This document shows positions 46,392-60,300 of a stretch of 64,000 bases of DNA, piece after piece. A program made the position numbers and the translations under genes. Position 1 is the first letter of the stretch. Every line of letters starts with the position of its first letter. The stretch is from Aphis gossypii (lineage: Eukaryota > Arthropoda > Insecta > Hemiptera > Aphididae), in NCBI RefSeq assembly GCF_020184175.1, contig NC_065532.1:24552001-24616000 (forward strand), given 5' to 3'. Under the pieces are notes generated by a model. The model was not told the origin of the DNA. It saw only the letters and a program-made list of their open reading frames with translations, and made no database searches.

Positions 46392-48380
46392 TTACTGTAT
46401 AGTAAGAAAGTTATCCACTAACGAATTGAATTTTTCTGGAAACAAAATATGTAAGATATGCTTGCCACCTGGAAATACTTCAAGTCTGAAATATAAAAAG
46501 TAAACGAATCTATAATCAGTAAATATTAATTGATACTTACTGTTATTTTTCACGTACACTAAAATCATAACTCATAATAAAATCTAAGCAATAGCGTTAT
46601 AGATATAAATTCCTTTGAACAAATTTTAAATACTTATAAAAAAAATAGTTTTCAAATTCATTGAAGCTGAAGACCAAAAGTCTGATCACGGACACTCCAG
46701 ACAGACATTAGTTCAACCTATAAAGAGCATTAAGAGAACGTCTAACCTAAATTTGTAAGACCTACTCTTGGTAACACGCTGTGGTTACCCGGGAGACTAC
46801 CCCTATATCTATATCTATTATTGTCTTTTGATCAAATAATATTATGTTGTACGCTGTATGTCCACTCACGTCGAGCCCTTGATGTTATCGTGTAGGTATA
46901 CGGCGTGCTCGATCGGTACGAGGTCATCCTCTGATCCGTGCAGGATGAGCGTGGGTGCGTTTATTTCGGCCAGTACTCCGCGGCATACGTCACCGTCGTC
47001 TTCGTCGAGTATTTTATGGAAGGCATCTATCCACCCGGACCAAGTGTCCGACACGTACTTCTCGCCGTACATTTGGAATTGAGGAAGTCTCCTCTTCTCA
47101 CACCACGCGTAGACGTCACGCGTCGTCTCGTAGAATTCGAGATCTTTGCTAGTGACGTATGCGTTGCAGCTCCACACCACTAGCTTTTCCACTCGGTCAG
47201 CGGCTTTGGACGCTGCGATCAGAGCTGTGCAACCGCCGTTGCACCAGCCCAACATCGAATACCTGTCGATGCACAACGCCTGCATCCGAAACGGAGGAAT
47301 TATCGTTACCACACACTTCCATAGGCGTATCGATTTAATGATATAATATTACCTCCATGAGCGCAATGGCGCAATCGGCGTCACGGTACAAAAATCCCGG
47401 TGAAAAATCTCTGTTCGGCGGTCGACTCAAACCGTAACCGGGAGGATCCCATATGTATATCGTATATTTTTTTCGATCGAAGTTTTCTATCAGTGGTTCA
47501 AAATTAGTAACTTGACCTAGAGAAGTAATTAATACTTTATAATATTACAATATAGAAAAATTTAACAATGCCAAACATCTAAACCTTTTACTAGACTAAG
47601 TCAATTTATTAATATACTCGCCGTACCTAAAGCTCCAGGAAAAATCAACAATTTCTGTGGTCCATTTCCAATTTTAAAGTAGTTTATTTCAAAGCCTTTG
47701 ACTTTGATTTTTGTCGAATTCTGTATAACAGGAATACATTTAAAAGTTTAATTTTTGTTGTGAATTGTAAAATAAATATTTATCATAAGATATTTTTTTG
47801 TAAAAGAGGACATTTAATTGCTAGGTACAATGTTACGCGTAAGATTACTTACATCAATACCATCACAACAATAATTTAATTGATGTCATATAGATTTTGA
47901 TTTTAGTAATTATTGTATTAGATAAATAATAATTACAAAGTTTGAACTTTTTTTTTCTTAAAAATGTTTATAAATTCGGGGACAAGTGGAAATTTTATTT
48001 CATAATCAGAAATATTGATCAATATTTGTCAATTTTATATGGAATATGATTATATGAATATCAAATATGGATTTATCACACCCAAAAAGTTAAAAAAAAC
48101 TCTACCAAAAAAAAAAAAAAAAAATAATAATATTATTTAATTTGTGTGATTTATTTGTATAATTAAAATGAGTATAAAATCACATAACTTTCTAAATATA
48201 ATTTTAATAACAATATTTATAATTGAATAATACTGAAAAACTTGATTCATCGTTTTTAATAAACAAATGTGCCTATATTCAATAATCACAAAAGTTTCAA
48301 GCATGTTAAGACAAATATTTTTTTAACAGGTGTATAATTACCGTTATTTCTGTTGAAACTGTGGTTTGTTGGTCTATCAT
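46392..48380 (-). CDS. BPHL/valacyclovir-hydrolase-like alpha/beta hydrolase, copy 2, Cys nucleophile
   Basis: Five exons: 48380-48342, 47720-47627, 47516-47353, 47279-46870 and 46485-46392. Exons 2-5 have the same lengths and phases as in copy 1; exon 1 is two codons longer. The product is 266 aa. The predicted triad is Cys112 (GWCNGG), Asp217 (GSEDDLVP) and His245 (GGKHILH). An apparent in-frame stop upstream of exon 2 is spliced out with intron 1. Exons 2-4 differ from copy 1 at about 10 of 221 residues, but exons 1 and 5 differ far more. The shared flank upstream (48480-48700) and downstream suggests an ancestral tandem duplication. The role is inferred only from the family. Confidence 0.88.
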
Positions 48381-48699
48381 GAACAATGAATAATTAGTTA
48401 AAAAAAATTATTTAATATATATAGTACGACTCATAATATAAATTACAGTTACAATTTAATCCAAATTTATTTTTATGCGTTTAAAAACACCAAAATACTG
48501 TTTTACTACTGGAAACTTTGCATCCTCTCATACACCATCTGCAATTGCTGAACGCTTGTGTGCCAACTGCTGAGTACTGGCGACACGGAGGTTATACGAG
48601 TAACGACTAATCTGACCAGTGTTTCAGTATCTCGTTAGGTTAGGTTTCTGGTTTCTGGTTTGAATGATGGGATGTAGAAACGACTTTATGGTTAAAACC

Positions 48700-50050
48700 T
48701 TAAAATGTTTGAATATAATTAAAGTTAATTTCGAATTGTACGAATGACAACAAATATGCATATATTTTAATTGTGCTATCATAGTAGAGGTATAGCCACA
48801 TACTCAAACTTCTTGTTTAAGGTATTTCATATTCAGTGTAATTCTGCTCGGAAAAATTTAAAATTATAATAATTTCTTATATAAACGGTTCAGATAAGAA
48901 GTAGGTATACACTATACAAGGTAAAATAATGGTAGGCCATGACGATGTGAACATTTTGGCTTTGAGTCAAGAAAACTGTAGTTGCATACATATTTTATTT
49001 TATACATTTAGTTCTATACATTAGATACATTAGTAACTAATGCTTCGACGTCACCATATATTTCAAGATATAAAGATATACTTATAGAGATACTTAAAAA
49101 TTGGAACGTTTTTATAGTTTTATTTTATTTAGCGCTTCTGCAGCTATGTCAAGTGACAATGTGACATGTTCAAATATATGCGTGCTGTGCTATAATACTG
49201 TATATACACCTGAACTGTGTATTTTATAGTTATAGTATTTTGTGGCATTTGTAACAGTATATTGGTTGAGACTATTTAATGATTAAGCGTGAATGAGCGA
49301 GAAACGCGTGTCTAATGCTTATGCGGATGATTACGACGCCTTGTCTTTTTATTTAAGAAGGGATGAGTGTGATATTTTCAATTTTTTTTTTAGTGAATTA
49401 TATTTGTTGGAATTGAATTCAAATGATTTCAGCATAATGTGATTGACAACATTTTTATAAATAGAGATTCAGATGTTGTTTGTAGAAGTGTAATTTATTA
49501 TTGGATTTAAAATAGTTTTTGTTGTGTGATCGACGTATTTGTCTACTTCATGGAGATTTGAGGGTTTCAATGATTATCAAATTAAAAAACACAACAAGGG
49601 GAAAGGAGGTAACCACTCTATTGTATAGTAGGTATCAAGTATTCTTCGTCATTGAGTAATTCACAGTTAAATTTGAATTCAATAATAAATTATCATATAT
49701 ATACGAAAAACGATTCTGAGCGGAGACAGCCTATCAGCCAATATCATAATATTATCCGTTATTTTGTATTTGTTGATATTGTAATTAAAGCAATTATTTA
49801 ATTATATATATTTTTTAATTAATTATTTATCTAAGTCAATGTTTTCAAAAAAAAAAATATTGTAACATTATTGTTGTAATCCTTGCGCCGTCTTTCGATT
49901 GGATTAATGCCAAATTATTGTATCTTGTTTTTAATTATGATTTGTGGAGAGAGTGGGAATATTTAAACAATGTCTTGTACCTACGTGAAAGTATAATTTT
50001 TTAACGTTATTTTTGTTCAATTTGGATTGTAAAATAAATAATAATTATCA
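48700..50050. other. Spacer between copies 2 and 3
   Basis: AT-rich, with a repeat end at about 49709 (GATTCTGAGCGGAG) and a small open frame at 49293-49442. Nothing else recognised. Confidence 0.5.
49293..49442 (+). CDS. Small unrecognised ORF (49 aa), doubtful
   Basis: The ATG frame begins MSEKRVSNAYADDYDALSFY with fairly balanced codon use before becoming Phe/Leu-rich. There is no known motif. It may be a relic or chance. Confidence 0.15.
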   Translation: MSEKRVSNAYADDYDALSFYLRRDECDIFNFFFSELYLLELNSNDFSIM

Positions 50051-50431
50051 CTCATGATTATTAAACCAAAGAAGATGTCTACATAATTTTATAAATAATA
50101 TTAGTAAAAATTAAAAAAATTTTTATTCTCAATAATAAGTAAATTTAAAAATTAAATAGTGTCGTACAACATAAATTATTATAAAATTATGTTTATCACT
50201 ATGAAATTTAAAATTATTGTACAATACTCGTACATTTATATACATTTTTAATATTTATTATATTGTGTTTTATTTATTTTGTGAAGTTCAAATTAAAAAT
50301 AAAATAATTATTTCAATAATATTTAAACTGTCATCAAAATAATATAAATAATATTAATAATTAAGTAAGTTTAACCTAAATTAATGATATACGTATTATT
50401 AGTATTAAGTACGGTAGTAGTAACCGATTTA

Positions 50432-52033
50432 TTACTGTATAGTAGTAAGAAAGTTATTCACCAACGAATTGAATTTTTCTGGGAACATAAAATGTATGAT
50501 ATGCTTGCCATCTGAGAATATTTCAAGTCTAAAATAAAAATAAAAATTAATCTATGATCAGTAAATACTTGATTCGATTGTTTTTAACAAACACTAAAAA
50601 TCATAACTCATAATCAAATCGGGTTAGTTAGCGATATACGTTTACGATCTAGGTATAAATTCCAAACTCATTTGATCAAATTTTAAATAATTACAAAAAT
50701 AGTTTTCAGCAAATTGTAGTGAATCATTGACTAGGTAGACACTAGTCTAACTTGGCGATCGTTAAGTTCTCTTAGTTCTCTTTCGTTTTATCGAAATCTG
50801 TTGTCTCTGTTTTAAAAGTTCGTAAGTTCGTAACATAGCAACTTTAACACAGTGGTTCTCGATCATTCAATATTTTAATTTTGAATTGATGTATAAGAAT
50901 TATAAAATAATAATATTTCACACATTTAAACTTTGTTTCAAATTTAAAACATAGAAAAATACTTCCAAAAACAGTGTATCTAATAGTTACCTATCTATAC
51001 ATTTGATGATAACTCAATTTATTTTTAATTATTAATTAATACGTACCTAGTTAAATGTGTTTTTCTTTATATGTAATTTACTATTTCTACCAATAGAATC
51101 CTATGCACTTGTGAGATGGATACCACAAATTCAGATGAGATTTTCTCTTGATTAAACCTTTTATAAAATTATTATCAAATTTCAAAATTGAAATCTTAAT
51201 ATTGTGGTTCGTTGGTTTATTTTTACTAGTTCTATAAGTGTACTTAATCGTTGATTGCTTTTAATTTGATGTTTACAAAATACGAATTGTGACCAAAAAT
51301 GTGGTACAGCCTTCGCCATTATTTTGATTTCCTTTATAGATGATGTACAAATAAACCTATAGTACTATTAAGAATACATCTCACTCACGTTGATTTCTTG
51401 ATATTTTTATGTAAATATACAGCGTGCTCGAATGCTACTAACACGTCCTATGCCCCGTGAAAAATGAGGGTGGGTGCGTCTATCTGTGTCAGTGCGTCAA
51501 TACACACGTCGCCACCACCATAGTCGAGAATCATCCGGGATGCGTCTATCCACTCAGACCACTTGTCCGACACGTACTTTTCACCATATATTTTGAACTG
51601 TGGTAGTCTCCACTGATCGGGCCAGCTGTGGACGTCACGCGCACATAGTATAATAGTACTAATAATACATAAGCATATTATAAAACTATATGAAATTAAT
51701 CTAAAAATTTAACACAACTTAGGTATTTGACTATCCCCAATTTTTTTTTTTTTTATAGAAAATCTGCAGGAAAGCGTTTGGAAAACAGAAAAACTTGAGC
51801 AAACGTGGTATTAATCGCATCTCCGTCGTAAAAGATAATTTTTCTAATTATTGTAGGTAATCATTATTAAAATCATGGAATGAGCTGTGTAATATTTCAA
51901 AAGAGTGCAGGACAGGTAGAAGACTTAAGACAGAAAAATAAATAATTCATTGGGAGAGAATTTATTTAATATTAAAAATAATCATAATATATTATTTATT
52001 ACCATCTCTTGAAATAGCGGATCGTTGGTTCAT
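50432..52033 (-). pseudogene. BPHL-like hydrolase copy 3, pseudogene
   Basis: Recognisable parts are exon 1 (52033-52003, with a 2-nt deletion that shifts the frame), the 3' part of exon 4 (about 51642-51389) and exon 5 (50528-50432, intact, ending NNFLTTIQ). Exon 4 has an in-frame TAG at 51448-51450 inside the HG-x-x-D acid-residue motif. The half that would encode the nucleophile elbow is missing, as are exons 2 and 3. Conserved pieces (QFKIYGEKYVSD, HAVYLHKNIKKST) show it descends from the same gene, more distantly than copies 1 and 2 are related to each other. Confidence 0.85.
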
Positions 52034-52339
52034 TGTGAATGCCGACAAATATTATCAGTTATCTATATAAAAAGAAAAATTTATTCAATACCTATATTTT
52101 AATGTGAACAATTAAAAAAAAACAATCAAGTCACTCTAGTTAATAATTTTGATTTTTTCTGAAATGATTTTTATGATTTTAGTAAAATTCAATTCCTTGC
52201 TGACTAGAGACTGACGAGCACGATCACTGATCAGTCCGACCAATGTGATAAAAACGGCCAGTGTGTCCAGGCATTAAACTGATTCGGTATGTAGATACAA
52301 GTTTCTGGATAGAGTACGGATACCATATAACTGAATGTA

Positions 52340-54313
52340 GTTATAATCATTAGATTTCATTTTTATTCAGTTAGGATCGTAAAATAATTAAAATGTGTTT
52401 ACCAATAACCTGTAGGAATATCGACGAATTCGCAAATTTCACTTAAAAATTAATATTATTTAAAATAATATGGTACTATCTTATCTTACAACTGATAGAA
52501 TTACATATATATTATTTTTGTTTTTCAATTATACGACGTGTTATGGTGTATGATGTGGTCATGTGGAAAGGTGTTTTAGTCAATCCATTTTTTGTTCCAA
52601 TTGCTGGTTATTACTTAATAGTTTAATACTTTAAATTTTGAAAGAACATATTACAAGACATAAATATATTCAATGAAATTATAACTAATTTGTCTGTAAT
52701 AACATTATTACAAATAATAAACAATTACTAATTAATTTCTGATTTTTGTATAAAATATAATCAATGTTATGTAGAAATAAAAAAAAATGTTTTCCACATA
52801 TTTTTGTAAATACCTCGAATGCATATTTTATAATTTTTATTGCCTTAATTAGATATATTTATATTTTGTCTGCTGATAGATAATTTACATAATTTACTTT
52901 TAAATAGAAAATTATTAAAAATAAACATATTCCTAAAAATTAATGAATAACCAAAGTAGTCATTTTAGTAACATAGTTGTCTAGATAAATTAGGGGCATC
53001 GTTTCAATTTTGGTTGGTGTTAATACTTTAAATGTTTAATGTATATTATATATCTATAGCTAAAAAGAATTAAAATTCAAAATGTATCATTAAAAAGTTC
53101 ATAATTGTGTTGAAAAAGTATCTATAAATTTTAATAACAAATCTGTGAAATATAATGAGCATATATGCCAATTCTATAAGATTAAAATGCACTCACTTTG
53201 CACCCTAAGAGTACACATATTTTAACCTGACTCAAATCATGTTATGCTGTCAATGAGTATGCCACTATACTATAGTAGTATAGTGACTATAGTAATCAGT
53301 CAAAGTTGTGTAGAAAATTTCATAAAAGATATTGAATAAAAAAAATATAAATATTATATAGCTACACATGATGTGATCTTAAGTATAATAATATTATTAT
53401 AACTTATTGTGTTTTAGTTATTATTAATAACTTATTAATATTAATAAGCAGGGTTAAAAAAATGAACTTTATAGCACATGTTATATAATAAGTACATATT
53501 CAATTAATCGGTAATGCGTATATTGTATACAACAAAATTTTATATTCATTAAATGTTTTCAGATAGATACATGTTTTAGCTATTACTTATACGTCAAGTT
53601 ACACACATGTTCATCATTTCAAAAAAAACGAGTAGCATATAATATTTTTAGGATAATCTCTGAAAGAGTATTTTCCTTAACCCATTTCTATTTTTCTCTA
53701 CCATCGAACGAATTACATTTAAATATATATATAAAACTACAGACTATAAGTTATAATAATAATAATAGTAATAATAGTAATAGTAATGTACATAAAATAA
53801 AATAAAAAATACTGCACATTTATCAAAAAATAAATAACATGAGATGCACATATAACGCATAAATATTATCCATGTACATAGAAAAACACGTAAATATTAA
53901 AACTACATAATATACATCATATAATAATAATAATAATAGTAATATTAATATATAATGCGTACAAAATTCGAATGGAAGACCGAAACATATTATGATTATT
54001 ATAAATTCTTCGTTTGTTACACGATCAAAATAATCTCAAATCACAGATATTCTTAGCGTTTATATAAAAACAACAAAACATAAAAAAAAAAGAAAAAAAT
54101 TAGAAATAATAAAAATACAATCAAAGACCAATGTTTCCATCGGTGAGTATCTACATAATATTGTATCAAGATAATGATGATACTATTTAACGTAAATACA
54201 TCATGAAACGGAATAATAATAATAATAAAAGAAATATACGAAGACATATATGTATACGTCTGAAGAATAAAATAATTGATTTATGTATATATAAAAATAA
54301 ATGGATATTAGTT
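52340..54313. other. AT-rich intergenic DNA
   Basis: No gene recognised. Simple AAT/AGT repeats at about 53753-53787 and 53920-53945. It lies between the 5' flank of copy 3 and the 3' end of the C2-domain gene. Confidence 0.55.
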
Positions 54314-57300
54314 TTAATTTTTGCTCGCTAACTCCAACGACGGTCGCAAAGTCAGGCAACCTTCGACCCAAAAATTTGGCCTGTCCAACATCCTTTGCCA
54401 CAAGGCGGTTTCTTTTTCATTGGAATCCATCCAGTCGACCGGTTTGCCGTCACACATACCTAAAAAAAGTATATTTTTAAAAATTTACATAAAAAAAAAC
54501 ATTGGTTAGTAATTCCGTATTTGTAAGTAATATCATAAGAGCTAATTCTTTATGGATTTATTAACTTAACCTAAATTCGTTTTACGCATTACCAATTCTA
54601 TATTTCACATTTAGGGGTTAGTACATACTACGTAGTATACATAAATAATAAATTAGGAGATTTAAGTATTTGACAACACCAAAAAAAAAAAAAGAAAAAA
54701 AATGTATTGATTAGAATGTATTAAAATACATTTACAAAAGTTCTGTATCAGTATCACTCACTCATTATTGGATGGTTGTACTATTACAAAATTATAGTTG
54801 AAAATTGTTTTGCTTGAACTAGAATCACTTTTATATAATATGAAATATTCATATCAAAATATGAAATGACTAAATTTTAGTTTCATGAATAGAGAAATAG
54901 AATATAACTTCACAACTGTGATTTAGTGTTAATTTTTTTCGATGATTCAATTCGTTGAATAATGTATGTGATTTTTTTTTTAAATAAGTAGGTGAGTTAT
55001 GATACTTATAAAGGTCTATACCCACTGCTCCGGGCCGAGTCCGTACCGAAATCTGTCCAGGTGCAAGAAAATAATTATGTATTGAGTTTTAAATATGACC
55101 ATTCTCACTTATCCAGGACGGATCCGAGCAGGGCGTTCGTGCCAGATCTAGGCCGGAAAAATATCGTTGAAGACAATTCTCTTACCGGGTTAATAAAAAT
55201 AATTTTATATGGAATGCTATGAAATACATTAATGGTTACCATGATTATAAATATGCAAAAAAAAAATAAATGATAAAGTTACACAAACAAAAAAAAGTAT
55301 ATTATGTAGTTGCTGCATGTGATACATATATATTATAAAATTATTATATATTATTATTATAAATAATGTAGATACCTATGCATTGAACTGATTTCTTATA
55401 AATATAAATACATATTATATTATTCGTAAGTTAAAATTTTAATTTCTAAGTAGAAAACTTCATATAGGAAAACTATTAGGTATATCAAATGTTATAGGTA
55501 ATCGTTTAAGAATTAACATTCACCCAAATAAACAACTAATCTCATAATTTCCAAGTAAATTTACCCGTTTATTATAAAAAAATTAATTTAACATCTTGTA
55601 GAAAATAACAGGTAATTAAATTATTTTTTATGTTCCTAACTATATCACTACTATTATTTTTGATAATATACTTTATATGCATTTTAATGTACTAAATATT
55701 CATTAGTAAACAAAAACATTATTTTACTATCAATTCATTAATTTTTAATTGTTGATTTTTATAAAATATAAAGGAATATAATAATTTTTCTCGGAATCTC
55801 CCCTCAAATAGATACGCCACAGATTAAATCTTATAAAATATTTAAATGATACGATATAGTCTTTAAATCTATCAAGTTTGATAAAAAAAGTGCTTTATCT
55901 TTTATGAATATGAGCACTGCAAAGTAAGGTTTTTGAAACTCTGTACGACATGGTGTCTTCTCCAATCGATAATATTGTTGTATATTACGTTTTCGATGTG
56001 CTATAGTCGTCGACGCCCACACCGGACCGGCAGGTGAATATTACCATTATCATTCGTACATGGCGTATACGTCTATTATACTGTGAATTAGGATATTGTG
56101 GCCGGCAAACACCGGTGATAATAATAATTGCCATTATAACGGAGTGAGTGAGAGGATCGTGTGTATTCTCAATAAAACCCGTTCTACGTAATTACAACAG
56201 TCAAATTCAAGATGTCATTACCTAATATTACAGAATAAAAGTTCGTTGTTGAAATTGGTTGTCGGGTTGGGTTGATGATTACTATGGTAAATCTCTCCTA
56301 CCAACGATAGCTCATAAGCTCCTAACCTATTAGGTGTCATTAACCGGCGTCCGGCAGCACATTTTGGCGTGCATTTTATCAATTATATTTATATATTTAA
56401 TATTATCGCCGTGATCATTTTGAATAGTTTTTTTTATTTATTTATTTTTTTAAATTGGACTTATTCAGTTAAAAAATAAATTACCTGAGCCCAATGACAG
56501 ACGGACACCTCCCAAAAACTCATTGCTGCCTAGCCGGTCATGGTCCCAAACGGTCAATTCCAGACTCCGCTCAGCCAATTCGTCTGGAGAAACGTCTCGG
56601 TACGTGAGCGTTTGGTTCCAATTTGGGTTGCACGTCTTTCGGGCTACGTTGGTCTTCTGCTTAGAACTGCGACCCTTATCTGGTAATAAATAACTGGAAA
56701 GGGGGGTAAAAATAAATAAGTACAAATGACATTGATAAAAAAATTAACACTAACATTAAGGGTGTATTTTTTTGTGTAGTTTAATAATATATCGTATATT
56801 TTCGACGGCGACATTTCAAAAATTGAAATATCAGTCGATTACTCACCTTTTACAAAACGGATCGGATGAGCCGTTAGATTTTATCGCTTGAAGGTTCTTT
56901 GCATCTTTTACTAGCAGAAGGAATGTGCCTTTGGTGCGTTTTTTTGAGTTCGGGTCGGGTGGTACACACTTCAGGCCGACAATAATTTCACCTTTGTTAC
57001 TGACACACATATCATCTAAAGGTTCTATCTGTAACACACAAAATCACAGTTGTTATAGACACCGGTGTTTATATTGATCACATATTTTAATAAAATAATT
57101 CTCACTCGTTCCTGAAGCGGGTAGAGCTTAGGTGATGGATCATCAAATATTTTGTTCTCTAAAGGAAGTTGGACTTCACCCAAGAAGTTGTTTCGTCCAA
57201 ACATGTCTGAGTGCCATACGCTCAACCATAACGTTCTGCTGTTAAGTTCTTCCAATGGCAGACTATACTTGAGCACCTCGTCAAATATGGGGTTCATCGT

Positions 57301-60300
57301 GTGTTTTTTTACTCGAGTCTTTCTTTTTCCAGCTTTAGACTTATCAGGCAATAGATACACTTTGACATAGCTAAACAAGAAAAAACGATGCATATAACGG
57401 TTATTGATTGTATTTTGAGGCATAATATTTTTTTAAATTAAACTTAACGAAAATTAAACTAAAATTTAAAAAAAATATTTTATTTTTAGTATAGTGATTT
57501 TAGTCATAATGGGTTTGAATTCCTATCATAAAATATGAAACGATCGACTGAAAAAATCTAAATTGATTACAGTACAAGCATACTTGTAATGTTCAATAAC
57601 GATTTATTTTGATAGTATTCGTTGACAGACTCAAATACATATTAGGATTCAGGCTTTTGGAGTATTTACTTAAGGTAATAATTCAGACAATTTCAAAGTT
57701 ACGATTCATGACAATAATGTGACTAGTTCACGAGGCGCGAGTTATTGTATTAAAAACACCCTTAAAATAAAAATAACGATTTTTTATTGAAACCGTAAAA
57801 ACGCTGTTTATTAAATACCATATAGATTACAGAAAACACTTTATAACATGATCATTGAGATGACTTACGGATCAGATCTGTTTCTTTTGGGATCAGCCGC
57901 TGCTAAATCACGACAATGTTTGATGTTGATCTCGAACTGTGCCGCTTTGTAATTGTACTGAAGACCAAACTCCACCTCGCCTCTGATAGGTACCGTGCCG
58001 TACCTGCCTTCTCCAGCTCCAGAGTATACGGATGCCATGGAATCGCTTCTAGCCTGGGAATTAATCAAAACGAACATTGAAACAAAATGGCCACTCAATT
58101 ATATTGTATAATGTTGTTATAATGCATTGTAAATGGTGTAAAAAACATTGAAGCATAGATTTGTTTTTTAAAACCGCAGCACTAAGTATGACCGATTCTT
58201 CGAACACATACGAAACAAATCGGCTTATTCTCGGGAGACTTGAACAAAAAATGTAATTCACTAGTACCAAAATTGGATATCTCCTTCGAAAAGAAAATTA
58301 CGACGTTATTATAAAATCGTTCGTGGTTTGACGATAACGTGCGAAAACCAATAATATAGGTCTGATAAATTATAATCGTCACAATGGCAGACACCAATTA
58401 TAAGTAACAATAACTTCAATTACACATACACACACACCCGAACACACTCCGTTTGAGATCCTAATCTACCTTATTTTCGTTAATCTTTGTCGTACACTTA
58501 AAACATGTGATTAATTATTAATTAAAAATATCATCGTTATGAATAGATTTTTTATTTGTGAAGCGTTTGGTGCACAAGTAGTAATGTTATATTATTACAA
58601 TATTTTGACCAAGGGAATATATTATACTTATTTACACTATTTATAATTCATCAATCGTTATGTACGACATTTTTCTGTCATATTTTAGGGCGTGCAAAGT
58701 GTGTTCACTGTACAAACGCTATATTATTTTCAAGATTTTAAAATATTTTCATCCTAGTTAAAAATGAAAATATACCGTACCTATATATACCTAGAGCAGC
58801 TTGGATATGAATATATTACGATAAAAATAAATTAGGAAATATTCAGTAATACGTGGAAACACTCGAGCTCACAATAATACTTTACCTATAGGTATTCGTT
58901 TTTTTAAGTATAATAGCGTAATGACTATATTAACGCGCACTGGAATAAGCAAACTTGTTAATACGCGCCACTCTCGTTAACGGGGTTTAAACGTGTGCGA
59001 GTTAATAACATCATAATATATATATATATATATATATAGGTATATAGGCAAAATGTTTATTATTATTATTTATTAGACGGTATCGCTAAGTTTACGGAGA
59101 GAATTAAAGAACCGCGATAAAGAAAGATGGGACAGCGGTGGTGGCGGTAGTAATAGTGAAATAAACGATGGCGCAGTTATACGATTAAATTAAATATACG
59201 ACCGTAGATTTCGGGTAGCGGCCGCAGCACGAGAAAAGTTGTATTATTTTTCATATACATTAAACGTATATAATATAACAACCTCATGGAAGCGAGGAAA
59301 ATAATAATTTAATAATTTGAAACATTTTGCTGGGAAAATCACTCGAAGTAGTATGCGGTGTGAGTTCCTTAGTTATGTAGCAATCATTTCACAATCGTAT
59401 AATAATGAAATGTACAAAAGTTTACGTTTAGAGTGTATGAGTGCACACCTGTATAAAAATACATTATATCTATGAACACAAAAAATTAATCCGTGCACCA
59501 AACGACAAAATACGAGATGGGAAACCTTGAAAGTTGTGTTGATTTTATTTCATGAGGAGAAAAAATAATAAAAGCTTTCGACTACACTCGAATTGCGTTG
59601 AATGCGTACATTAACATAAAAAAAAAATTAATCGAGTTCTACCGCAGTAGACACGATAAATCCTGTGCAAAACAAGATAAACGGCGAAAACGTCGTAAAC
59701 ACGTAAAATCGTATACATGGCGAAGGAAAACCAAAAGTGAAGATAGCACACCACGGTGTTCTGTCGAACCAAATGATAATATGCATTGTTTAAAATTCAC
59801 GTGCAGTTTGGTAAAAGTAATAAAAGAAATAAAAAGTAGCAAGCGCGTGTGAAGTGCGCGTATTACCCACTGAAAACATGTAATTTTACTCGGTGTAGGC
59901 AGGCAAGAACGCAGTTGGTTTGTATTTAATTTACAAGTGAGATAATTATAATTTATAAGTGTGATGTAAAAGTTTTGTTTTTAATGTAATAATTTTAAGT
60001 TTGCGTTTGAAAATATTTATAATTAAACTAATAATTATTGTAAAATTTGAAAAAAAAAATCGTACAACACAAGTGTTGTTATGTTTGTATGTTTACAATA
60101 AATAAATACTTAATGGATAAGTTGACTTTGATATTGGAACTAGTAACCACTACGTATATCTATTTCTCTACAGTTTTCTCGAAAACTGATTGTACTTTTA
60201 TTTAATCCGTATTAAATTACCGAACTTTCTAAAATCTCTATAGTTAGGTATTTAAAAAATAAAGTACATCTTATAAAATAAACCAATGAATATCAATTTC

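Noticed and set aside
47720..47812. In-frame stop near the apparent start of hydrolase copy 2
   Set aside because: The upstream open frame is intron. The true first exon is at 48380-48342, and exon 2 begins after CAG at 47721, downstream of that stop in the reading direction.
59598..59852. 84-codon Lys/Arg-rich plus-strand frame
   Set aside because: It lies in an intron of the C2-domain gene, has A-rich codon bias, and shows no motif or splice context.
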